A stretch of 6,930 nt of DNA from assembly GCA_947304085.1 (NCBI GenBank), contig CAMZAC010000034.1:1-6930 (forward strand), written 5' to 3'. Source of the stretch: an uncultured Alphaproteobacteria bacterium. Its GTDB lineage: Bacteria > Pseudomonadota > Alphaproteobacteria > Rs-D84. Positions within the stretch are counted from its first letter, which is position 1. Each line of letters opens with the position of its first letter. This document shows, one piece after another, positions 1 through 6,002 of this stretch. The notes beneath the pieces were generated by a model. That model was not told the origin of the DNA, did not search any database, and saw only the letters and a list, made by a program, of their open reading frames with translations. Both the position numbers and the translations under genes were made by a program.

Positions 1-1
1 A

Positions 2-1207
2 TGTGCTTCAAGTGTTCAATCACATTTAGATGATTTACAAAACAACTTCTCTAACGGTCAATTTGAATATGGGACACAAACTTTTTCATCAACATCTGAA
101 CCGTGCAATCAAAACAATCTTGAATTATTGATAAACGGAATTGCGCTATTCCATGAAAACAAATTCAAAGAAAGCGATTTAACATTTGAAGAATTTAATC
201 AACGACATACATCCGAAACTGGTTCATCTATCGTCCGTGAAACCGCCGGATTATTATTCGGTCAAAGTGTTAATTCTTATAAACCCTATATGATGGATTC
301 TTTATTTGTATCTTATTATCAACTGTGGGATCTGTTGGCATTAAGCGATTTTAAAAATGCGCGCGTAGTTATAAATCAATCGTATAATCGTCAGCAAAAT
401 ATGTCAATTGAATATAAAAAACTGATAGAAGAAAACAAAGATAAAATCAATGCTGAAAATTCAGAATTAAAAAATATAATAGACAGCAATACAGCAGATT
501 GGTTGGCTTTTAACGATATAATGAATCCTGCATTGATGTATTTATCTGGCATATATTTTTTAACAACTGGCGATTATGAAAATGCGACTACATATTTGAA
601 ACGTGCATCTGGTATGGTACCAGATAATACTTTTATTAAACAAGATTTAGAATTAGCTCAAAAACATATAAAACCTAAAAACATAATTTGGACATTTACA
701 GAAACCGGTTTTGCACCACGTCTACACGAAAGAAATGCAGGTCTGCTTTTACCCACAATCGGTATGGTTTATTTTTCTTTCAGCGAACCAATATTCAGCA
801 ATAAATCTGTTCAACCTAAAAACTCTCAGATGCTTGCAAATGTGGACGCCATGTTTTTAACTGAATACGGTGAATATCGTACAAACGAAATCTTGCGTTC
901 TTATACCAGCGCTGTATCCAAAGCAACTTTGCAAGCAACAATGTATAATTCGCACAGCAGTTCTTCACCATTAATGGGTATATTATCATCTATATACACA
1001 GTATCTTCATCAAACTCAGATGTTCGCACATGGGCAACCCTGCCCCAATATATATACGTATCCAGAATTGAAAACACCAAATCAAACTTGAACAATTTGG
1101 ACGTAAATGATATGATAAAATCTGAATTAAAAGTCGGCGGAAATAATTTAATCTATGTCCGTACTGTGCCAAATATTATTGATACAAAAGTGATAAAATT
1201 AAAATAA
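2..1207 (+). CDS. COG3014-family lipoprotein with TPR-like repeats (5' partial)
   Basis: The frame is open from base 2 to the TAA at 1205-1207, giving 401 visible codons. The first is a cysteine (TGT at 2-4) followed by Ala-Ser-Ser. This is what the +1 position of a lipidated lipoprotein looks like, so probably only a signal peptide of about 20 codons is missing. A TTG at 128 is not a credible start because the conserved frame continues upstream. The helical repeat part includes a segment with YKPYMMDSLFVSYYQLWDLL (about 278-337), matching the COG3014 block where a Tyr-rich helix precedes an 'A..y...RQ' helix. A TPR-like pair (ALMYLSGIYFLTTGDYENA, about 530-590) follows. The C-terminal half has the family blocks ETGFAPRLHE (about 701-730) and TWATLPQYIYVSRI (about 1028-1069). 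The biochemical role is unknown. In other proteobacteria the family is often encoded beside lpoB, as here, which suggests a link to peptidoglycan synthesis at the outer membrane (inference). Family membership rests on recalled motifs, not a search. Confidence 0.82.
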   Translation, partial: CASSVQSHLDDLQNNFSNGQFEYGTQTFSSTSEPCNQNNLELLINGIALFHENKFKESDLTFEEFNQRHTSETGSSIVRETAGLLFGQSVNSYKPYMMDSLFVSYYQLWDLLALSDFKNARVVINQSYNRQQNMSIEYKKLIEENKDKINAENSELKNIIDSNTADWLAFNDIMNPALMYLSGIYFLTTGDYENATTYLKRASGMVPDNTFIKQDLELAQKHIKPKNIIWTFTETGFAPRLHERNAGLLLPTIGMVYFSFSEPIFSNKSVQPKNSQMLANVDAMFLTEYGEYRTNEILRSYTSAVSKATLQATMYNSHSSSSPLMGILSSIYTVSSSNSDVRTWATLPQYIYVSRIENTKSNLNNLDVNDMIKSELKVGGNNLIYVRTVPNIIDTKVIKLK

Positions 1208-1212
1208 AGGAG
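1207..1212 (+). promoter_or_regulatory. Shine-Dalgarno site of the lpoB-like gene
   Basis: AAGGAG lies 9 nt before the ATG at 1222 and overlaps the last base of the upstream TAA. This supports ATG 1222 as the start and fits cotranscription with possible translational coupling to the COG3014-type gene. Confidence 0.75.
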
Positions 1213-1221
1213 TAAAAACAG

Positions 1222-1827
1222 ATGAGAAAAATGATACCTTGTGCAATATGTCTTGCACTTTGTGCGTGTAGCGAAACACGTGTCGTTGATTTACAAAACG
1301 ACAAAGAAGTTGCCGCAATGCAAAACGTTATGGAATTGGAATATCGTGATTGGACCAATACAGCAGAAACCATGACTAAATCTATGCTAGAAAGTGGTGT
1401 ATTCAAACAAAAAACAAAACCTGTGATTGCAATTGGTAATATTGTAAACGATACAGCACAACGTTTTGATACAGACATTTTGACCAAGAAAATTCGCACA
1501 ACAATCTTGAAATCTGGCAACGCACAAATTGCAACAAACTTTTCTGGCGAAGACACCGTATCAAACGCAGTTCGTAATGTTCGTGGAAACGATGAATACG
1601 ACCAATCAACTATTGCTGGCAAAGGAAACCTGATTGCGCCAAACATGTCATTATCTGGTAAAATGTTGCAAAGAAATATGAAATTGAAATCTGGCTGGTT
1701 TTCATCAAACGATACACGTGTAGAATATTATCTGCAAATGACTTTGACAGATCTGAAAACAGGTTTATCCGTTTGGGAAGACGAAAAGCCAATCATCAAA
1801 GAAGGCGACCACGCACCAACATGGTAA
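1222..1827 (+). CDS. lpoB: LpoB-like penicillin-binding protein activator lipoprotein
   Basis: A 201-residue outer-membrane lipoprotein candidate. The signal peptide ends in LCAC, with Cys16 as the lipidated residue; Cys at -2 is slightly unusual. The core resembles E. coli LpoB in order: a YRDW start (residues 41-44) like the HYDWN of LpoB, a helix ending KSML, the strand KPVIAIGNIVNDT (66-78), a helix around residues 84-98 followed by the strand AQIATNF (101-107), and the final sheet VEYYLQMTLTDLKTG...VWEDEKPI (167-191). LpoB of gammaproteobacteria crosses the periplasm to stimulate the bifunctional peptidoglycan synthase PBP1b. That partner is not in this window. The Pro/Gln-rich linker of E. 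coli LpoB is missing: only about 28 residues separate Cys16 from the folded core. A basic stretch around residues 150-157 is inserted before the last strands. It follows the COG3014-type gene in an operon and ends just before a terminator. The family call is good; the functional partner is inferred. Confidence 0.82.
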   Translation: MRKMIPCAICLALCACSETRVVDLQNDKEVAAMQNVMELEYRDWTNTAETMTKSMLESGVFKQKTKPVIAIGNIVNDTAQRFDTDILTKKIRTTILKSGNAQIATNFSGEDTVSNAVRNVRGNDEYDQSTIAGKGNLIAPNMSLSGKMLQRNMKLKSGWFSSNDTRVEYYLQMTLTDLKTGLSVWEDEKPIIKEGDHAPTW

Positions 1828-1844
1828 AGAAAAAAAACACGAAC

Positions 1845-1870
1845 AAAAAACCGCCTATACGGCGGTTTTT
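1845..1870. terminator. Bidirectional rho-independent terminator between lpoB and bamB
   Basis: A perfect 5-bp GC stem (CCGCC 1851-1855, GGCGG 1861-1865) with a 5-nt TATAC loop is flanked by six A on the left (1845-1850) and five T on the right (1866-1870). The A and T tracts extend the hairpin and give a U-tract on either strand. It lies 17 bp after the lpoB stop and 3 bp beyond the end of the convergent bamB gene, so it can end both transcripts. Confidence 0.88.
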
Positions 1871-1873
1871 GAT

Positions 1874-2608
1874 TTATTTAATAATTTCACCATTTGAATA
1901 ATTTATTTTTTCACGACCAACAATTATATTGTTCCCGTCATATTGTGGTGAAACTTGTTTTTTTATTTTTGTTTTCCAATATACAGTACCATCTGATGTA
2001 TTTATTGCATATAAATTATTATCTGCACCAACAACAAAAGCAAAATCATCAACCAATATAAAGTCAACTGGCACAGATATATTCAAACACCAAACTTTAT
2101 CACCATTGATTGATTTCAATTTACAAAATGCATCACCCAGTCCACCGACGTAAACAAAATTTTTATCTATACCAACACGCGCAACAATATCTACTATAAC
2201 AGAACCACCAGTTAAACTCATTTGCTTGTAGACATCTGTTGTCCAAACAACTTGTCTATTATTTTTATTTAACTTTATTACCTCTCCCGTAGACAATCCT
2301 GTATAAATAAAATTACCAACACAAATTGGTCGCTGATTATTTTTCACAGAATTATCTGTGGATATACCTTTGAAAACCTTTTTGTTTTCAAACCAAATAG
2401 TATTTTTTTCGTCTTGGCTGTATTCACAATCTGCATCACCATATATGTTTTTAGATTTATCAGATAATTGTGCAACTGTTTTTCCAACAACATTTACTTC
2501 GGTATCATCAAAAATGTCATGACGTTCGCCCGGTAATATAGGATCGCGTTTTGAGCACCCCAATATTGCCAAACTGCACAACAGAAATAAATATATTTTC
2601 TTTTGCAT
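1874..2608 (-). CDS. bamB: Half-length BamB-like outer-membrane assembly lipoprotein (PQQ-type propeller)
   Basis: A 244-residue lipoprotein. The signal peptide ends in ILGC, with Cys18 lipidated. The mature N-terminus has LPGER (25-29), a motif I associate with alphaproteobacterial BamB-type proteins. PQQ/WD-like blades follow: residues 95-122 ending in Trp122, 145-173 (VYVGGLGDAFCKL, Trp173), and 183-211 (NNLYAINTSDGTVYW, Trp211). An incomplete fourth runs from about 219 to 244 and ends at NGEIIK, just before the expected closing Trp strand. BamB helps the BAM complex fold outer-membrane proteins. Family members normally have about 380-450 residues and eight blades, so this one has roughly half. 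No continuing frame is possible because the terminator hairpin begins at once. It sits 8 nt downstream of the yfgM-like gene, whose TAG stop forms part of the UAGG Shine-Dalgarno-like sequence. It may be truncated but functional, or a decayed copy. Confidence 0.75.
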   Translation of the reverse strand: MQKKIYLFLLCSLAILGCSKRDPILPGERHDIFDDTEVNVVGKTVAQLSDKSKNIYGDADCEYSQDEKNTIWFENKKVFKGISTDNSVKNNQRPICVGNFIYTGLSTGEVIKLNKNNRQVVWTTDVYKQMSLTGGSVIVDIVARVGIDKNFVYVGGLGDAFCKLKSINGDKVWCLNISVPVDFILVDDFAFVVGADNNLYAINTSDGTVYWKTKIKKQVSPQYDGNNIIVGREKINYSNGEIIK

Positions 2609-2616
2609 ATTTTAAC

Positions 2617-3270
2617 CTATTTTAGCATTTGTGCGGTCGCAGAAATCGAATCGGGCGCATCACTATCATTTATTATGATATCCAAAAATTTGTCTGCTTG
2701 TTCTTTCTTGTTTTCAGATAAATATTTTTCAGCAATCATTAAACGCGACATATAAAAGAAAGGCGATGATTTGGTATCCATACCTGACAAATATTTTTCT
2801 AATTCTTCGGCTGACATTTTATCGCCATTGATGGATGCCAAATGTATGGTTGCTAAATCCTTGAAATCACGTGTATGCGCATTGTTTGCCAAATCTTCCA
2901 ATTTTTTAACATCCTTATCAATCAAATATGATTGAAACATGGCCAAATCCGCAGTTGCACCATTAGAATTACGAGATAAATTAGCCAGCGCACCTGCATC
3001 CATACTTGCCAGTGCAGCTTCGTGCGCTTGAGCTGTTGCCATTTTTGAAGCATAGTGCATACGCATTCCAATTTGAATACCACATACAATAATCATTACC
3101 CCAAGCGCAGCCCCAACGATATAGCGCCAATATTTTTTCAAGAATTGCTCGGTCTTTTCATTATTAACATCTTCCCATACTTCGCGATAAAGCGCATCTT
3201 GGGCATATTCTTCGCGTGTTTTCTTTACAGGTTGTTTTAGATTTTTATTCCGTTCCAAGATACTTGTCAT
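2617..3270 (-). CDS. yfgM: YfgM-like TPR protein anchored in the inner membrane
   Basis: A 217-residue protein, close to the E. coli YfgM length of 206. A cytoplasmic N-terminus with basic and acidic stretches (1-47, including EEYAQDALYREVWEDVNNEK) precedes one membrane helix (about 50-68, IVGAALGVMIIVCGIQIGM). A periplasmic helical region follows, with Ala-rich TPR-like repeats (76-98, 108-131, 136-160, 170-200). This is the layout of the YfgM / TPR_21 family. In E. coli YfgM works with PpiD at the Sec translocon and in periplasmic chaperone traffic; that role here is inferred. A GGAG site 7 nt before the ATG (minus-strand 3281-3278) supports this start. The gene lies directly upstream of bamB on the same strand, the arrangement seen in many proteobacteria. 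It is the only complete gene here that ends in TAG. Confidence 0.85.
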   Translation of the reverse strand: MTSILERNKNLKQPVKKTREEYAQDALYREVWEDVNNEKTEQFLKKYWRYIVGAALGVMIIVCGIQIGMRMHYASKMATAQAHEAALASMDAGALANLSRNSNGATADLAMFQSYLIDKDVKKLEDLANNAHTRDFKDLATIHLASINGDKMSAEELEKYLSGMDTKSSPFFYMSRLMIAEKYLSENKKEQADKFLDIIINDSDAPDSISATAQMLK

Positions 3271-3286
3271 AAAACATCTCCATTTC

Positions 3287-3315
3287 TTGATAAATTATTA
3301 TTTATTGGTTATACT
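3287..3315 (+). promoter_or_regulatory. Predicted sigma70-type promoter of rpoH, giving a leaderless mRNA
   Basis: TTGATA (3287-3292) and TATACT (3310-3315), each matching the consensus at five of six positions, are separated by an ideal 17 nt. The start point should fall at about 3321-3323, only 2-4 nt before the rpoH ATG at 3325. No Shine-Dalgarno sequence precedes that ATG, consistent with a leaderless transcript. The site overlaps the promoter of the opposite operon. Confidence 0.6.
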
Positions 3316-3341
3316 ATAAAAGTTATGAAAAAGCAAATCAA
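3313..3341 (-). promoter_or_regulatory. Predicted sigma70-type promoter of the yfgM-bamB operon
   Basis: Reading leftward on the minus strand, TTGATT (3341-3336) is followed after exactly 17 nt by TATAGT (3318-3313). Transcription would start near 3306, giving a leader of about 36 nt that contains the GGAG ribosome site. The -35 hexamer lies inside the first codons of rpoH, and the -10 overlaps the rpoH -10 on the other strand. This is a prediction from hexamer matches in an AT-rich background. Confidence 0.55.
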
Positions 3342-4257
3342 GACAACTTTGCCATCAACCGCCCCAAGCGCCATAATGCCATATTATGGTTCCGGGGATG
3401 ATATTGCTTTAACCAAATACATGGCAGAAATTCAAAAATTCCCCATTTTGTCTGCTGAACAAGAATATGAATACGCCACAAAATGGGTTAAAGAACACGA
3501 CAATGTCGCCGCCGAAAAATTGGTGGCTTCACACCTGCGTTTAGTTGTATCTGTGGCATATGATTTCAGAAATTACGGTCTGCCTGTATCTGATTTAATT
3601 GCTAGTGGTAATATGGGACTGATGCAGGCATTACAAAAATTTGACCCGGAACGCGGTTTTCGATTTTCTACGTATGCAATGTTTTGGATAAAAGCAGAAA
3701 TATATGAAACTATCTTAAACAATTGGTCTATTGTAAAACTTGGCACATCAGCAAACCAAAAACGTGTCTTTTTCAATTTATCACGCGCAAAACGTGCGCT
3801 TGGCATAATGGACAATTCGCTTTCTGACGAACAAACAAAGCAAATCGCAGATTATTTGTCTGTTTCTGAATCCGATGTTGAAAACATATCAACCCGTATG
3901 TCTGCACGCGACGTATCCTTAAATACACCAATGGGCACAGATTCCGATGCAAAAGATATTTTATCCAATATGTCAGATACACGCGTAAATATCGAAGACA
4001 GCCACGAACAGCTAGATTTTAAACGTCGCGGCTATGAATTATTACGTAAACATCTTGATGATTTACCTGAACGTGATCGTGAAATATTAAAGGCGCGTAG
4101 ATTATCTGATCCTGCCGCAACATTGGAAACTTTATCAAAAAAATATAAAATTTCACGCGAACGTGTCCGTCAGATTGAAGAACGCGCTTTTAACAGACTG
4201 CGCGATGCGGTATTAAACGAATCGGGTGATACGCCAAAATTAATTCAGGATAAATAA
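3325..4257 (+). CDS. rpoH: RNA polymerase heat-shock sigma factor RpoH (sigma32)
   Basis: A 310-residue group-3-like sigma70 family member. In order: a region 1.2/2.1 start with LTKYMAEIQKFPILSAEQEYEYA (29-51); region 2.2 with SDLIASGNMGLMQALQKFDPERG (89-111), the core-polymerase contact; and the region 2.3-2.4 block RFSTYAMFWIKAEIYETIL (113-131) plus NNWSIVKLGTS. The RpoH-specific box follows as NQKRVFFNLSRAK (144-156), a variant of the usual QKKLFFNLR. Region 4 ends in the helix-turn-helix LETLSKKYKISRERVRQIEERAFNRL (267-292). RpoH directs RNA polymerase to chaperone and protease promoters after heat or envelope stress. ATG 3325 is taken as the start because a promoter lies immediately upstream. 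Met18 (3376) would also keep all conserved regions, and neither start has a ribosome site. The next gene starts 3 bp after the stop, so rpoH is probably cotranscribed with the porin. Confidence 0.93.
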   Translation: MKKQIKTTLPSTAPSAIMPYYGSGDDIALTKYMAEIQKFPILSAEQEYEYATKWVKEHDNVAAEKLVASHLRLVVSVAYDFRNYGLPVSDLIASGNMGLMQALQKFDPERGFRFSTYAMFWIKAEIYETILNNWSIVKLGTSANQKRVFFNLSRAKRALGIMDNSLSDEQTKQIADYLSVSESDVENISTRMSARDVSLNTPMGTDSDAKDILSNMSDTRVNIEDSHEQLDFKRRGYELLRKHLDDLPERDREILKARRLSDPAATLETLSKKYKISRERVRQIEERAFNRLRDAVLNESGDTPKLIQDK

Positions 4258-4260
4258 AAA

Positions 4261-5298
4261 ATGAACACAAAACGCATTGGTTTTATCATCGCATCAGTTT
4301 TGCTTTCATCACAAGCATTTGCTTTGGATTACAGAACTGATAATTGGACTTTTAAATTAGATGCGGACGGTATGGTCGGCTTTTTACAAGAAAAATCTGA
4401 CAAATCTGATTTTATAAACGATTGGGATGTCAAAGCGCAAGTTTTCTATAAGTTTAACTCCACACAACGATTCGGTGCTGTATATTCCATTGATGCAGAT
4501 GCAGTTGAAGACAAAGACTATATTCATGATGCGTTCATTTTGTTTGAAGACAAAAGTATTGGTCGCGCAGAATTTGGTTTAACACATTCTGTTGCACGAA
4601 AAATGGGGTTGGGCTTGCCAGACGTTGGTTATTTGCGTATAAACAACGATTCTATATTACATAAAAAGTTAGATTTGAAACGTGTTTTAATATCCGATAC
4701 AGCTGCAACTACGGGTCATGAAGCATTACATTTGAATCTGGCAACAAAATCTACCGACTATGGTCAATACGGAATATCTGTATCTGGTTTAACAGACGAT
4801 TATAATTATGCAATTGATACGGCATTTAAATTCAAACAACCACATGGAAAATTAAAAACAGCCTACTCTCTGGCATTATCTTATATAGATAAACCAGAAA
4901 ATTATATAGAACAATCTTTCAACCCAACTGTCACAGCAGATTGGCGCGGACAAATTGCATTGGGAATAAATCTGCAATATAACAGTTGGATTTTAGGTAC
5001 ATCTGTACGTATGATTTACGACCACAACCCGATAAATATACCATCTGATGGATTTGTGGCTGGTACAGGTGTCAGTTATGATTTATTGCAATACAGCATA
5101 TCTTTGACGTATATGTATTCAGACACAACTGTTTGGAATCATCAAAATAACATAATAACAAATGAATACAATGATCAAATAAATACTATATTGGCATCTT
5201 TCCGATATAAATATAGTGAAAACGCACATTTATTTATGTCTGGCGGATTTACGGATGCCCGTGGATTTTTCGCCATCGGATTAAAAGTTGGTTTTTAA
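4261..5298 (+). CDS. Small outer-membrane porin-like beta-barrel
   Basis: A 345-residue protein with a signal peptide (MNTKRIGF, hydrophobic core, AFA) cleaved after Ala21, followed by alternating beta-strand segments rich in Tyr, Asp and Asn. The mature start DNWTFKLDADGMVGF (27-41) resembles the first strand of Gram-negative porins. A pore-loop-like stretch, FGLTHSVARKMGLGLPDVGY (105-124), sits where loop 3 would be. The chain ends in GLKVGF, and a terminal Phe is the usual recognition signal for the BAM complex. The length suits a 16-stranded general porin of the porin_4 type. Substrate specificity cannot be read. The gene begins 3 bp after the rpoH stop, and its AGGA ribosome site (4247-4250) lies within the last rpoH codons, so the two are probably cotranscribed and may be translationally coupled. 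A strong terminator overlaps the stop codon. Confidence 0.8.
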   Translation: MNTKRIGFIIASVLLSSQAFALDYRTDNWTFKLDADGMVGFLQEKSDKSDFINDWDVKAQVFYKFNSTQRFGAVYSIDADAVEDKDYIHDAFILFEDKSIGRAEFGLTHSVARKMGLGLPDVGYLRINNDSILHKKLDLKRVLISDTAATTGHEALHLNLATKSTDYGQYGISVSGLTDDYNYAIDTAFKFKQPHGKLKTAYSLALSYIDKPENYIEQSFNPTVTADWRGQIALGINLQYNSWILGTSVRMIYDHNPINIPSDGFVAGTGVSYDLLQYSISLTYMYSDTTVWNHQNNIITNEYNDQINTILASFRYKYSENAHLFMSGGFTDARGFFAIGLKVGF

Positions 5299-5330
5299 AC
5301 AAAAACGCCGTTCATACGGCGTTTTTGTTT
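5297..5330. terminator. Bidirectional rho-independent terminator between the porin and yip1 genes
   Basis: A perfect 14-bp inverted repeat (5297-5310 with 5317-5330) has a CGCCG/CGGCG core, a 6-nt loop TTCATA, and symmetric A-rich and T-rich arms. It begins within the porin TAA and ends 7 bp from the end of the convergent membrane-protein gene, so it can serve both. The core resembles the other terminator in this window: both have ATACGGCG on the right side of the hairpin. Confidence 0.9.
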
Positions 5331-5337
5331 ACTTATC

Positions 5338-5934
5338 TTAAAACAAACAACTTAATGTGGCGGGCATATTTTTGGCTAAAAACCATAATGTTCTATAATC
5401 GGACATATATATGGTTGCAAGCAATATTGCACCAACAACAAAAACAAACATTACACTGACTTTTTTGCCGTGCAAGCAATATACTGCAATATTATACAAC
5501 AAAAACAGAATATATAAATCGGTTGCAACACTTATCACCCAAATAGACGTGCAATTAAATGCCAATGAATTCAAAATCAATGTCAACGGATACACGAAAA
5601 ATATAGAAGCCAAACCTTTGACCGCAATTTCCCAATCTCGGTCCCCCATTGTTATTTCAGAAACTAACATCATCAAACCTGCGAAAACAAATAACAAAAC
5701 AACGGCCAACACTGGACAAACAATTATCGCTTTGAACAAAGATAAAAATGTAAATGGATTACCACGAACCAATTGCATAACTAAAACCAATATACCGCCA
5801 ATCAAGCCCCACAAAAAAGCCCGCAACATAGCATCTTCCATTTTACCGTCCGCAACAATTTTGGTAAAAAAGTATTTTGGTCTGAAAAATATATCAGTTA
5901 GACGTTTGAACCAATTTCTTTTTTTTGTTTTCAT
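5338..5934 (-). CDS. Yip1-domain integral membrane protein of unknown function
   Basis: A 198-residue protein. A basic, aromatic N-terminus (MKTKKRNWFKRLTDIFFRPKY) is followed by a short amphipathic stretch and about five membrane helices (roughly 37-56, 66-92, 107-125, 131-153, 158-176). The N-terminal 'F.RP..FF' motif, then an acidic-basic turn before the first helix, is typical of the bacterial Yip1 (PF04893) family, often found as small inner-membrane proteins without a known activity. A near-perfect GGAGG (minus-strand 5944-5940), 5 nt before the ATG, fixes the start. Codons 4-6 contain a run of eight A on the coding strand. A 215-codon frame on the opposite strand is a shadow of this gene. 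It is divergent from der and convergent with the porin; no operon partner is visible. The function is not known. Confidence 0.75.
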   Translation of the reverse strand: MKTKKRNWFKRLTDIFFRPKYFFTKIVADGKMEDAMLRAFLWGLIGGILVLVMQLVRGNPFTFLSLFKAIIVCPVLAVVLLFVFAGLMMLVSEITMGDRDWEIAVKGLASIFFVYPLTLILNSLAFNCTSIWVISVATDLYILFLLYNIAVYCLHGKKVSVMFVFVVGAILLATIYMSDYRTLWFLAKNMPATLSCLF

Positions 5935-5939
5935 TTTTG

Positions 5940-5944
5940 CCTCC
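5940..5944 (-). promoter_or_regulatory. Strong Shine-Dalgarno site of the Yip1-type gene
   Basis: GGAGG, read on the minus strand, ends 5 nt before the ATG at 5934. It is the best ribosome-binding match in the window and decides the start of the membrane-protein gene. Confidence 0.75.
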
Positions 5945-5951
5945 GTGCTAT

Positions 5952-5979
5952 TTGCTTATTTACATTTTTGCTTTATAAT
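5952..5979 (+). promoter_or_regulatory. Predicted promoter of der
   Basis: A perfect TATAAT (5974-5979) is preceded after 16 nt by TTGCTT (5952-5957), a weak -35 match. Transcription would start near 5986, leaving a leader of about 17 nt with a weak CGGA ribosome site (5993-5996) 6 nt before the der ATG. The -10 is convincing; the -35 is less so. Confidence 0.5.
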
Positions 5980-6002
5980 TAAAAAAAATCAACGGAAAAA
6001 AT

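Noticed and set aside
128..130. TTG at 128 as the start of the first gene
   Set aside because: The frame is open and plausible back to base 2, where a lipobox-like cysteine appears, and no ribosome site precedes 128. The true start is outside the window.
1176..1646. A 156-codon minus-strand open frame
   Set aside because: It is antisense to the lpoB-like gene, has no recognisable family motif, and its hydrophobic C-terminus mirrors the A/T-rich intergenic sequence and lpoB signal-peptide region.
5959..5992. A divergent promoter for the Yip1-type gene opposite the der promoter
   Set aside because: On the minus strand TTGATT (5992-5987) has no good -10 at 16-18 nt, and TATAAA (5977-5972) has no usable -35. 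In such AT-rich sequence this is not enough to call.
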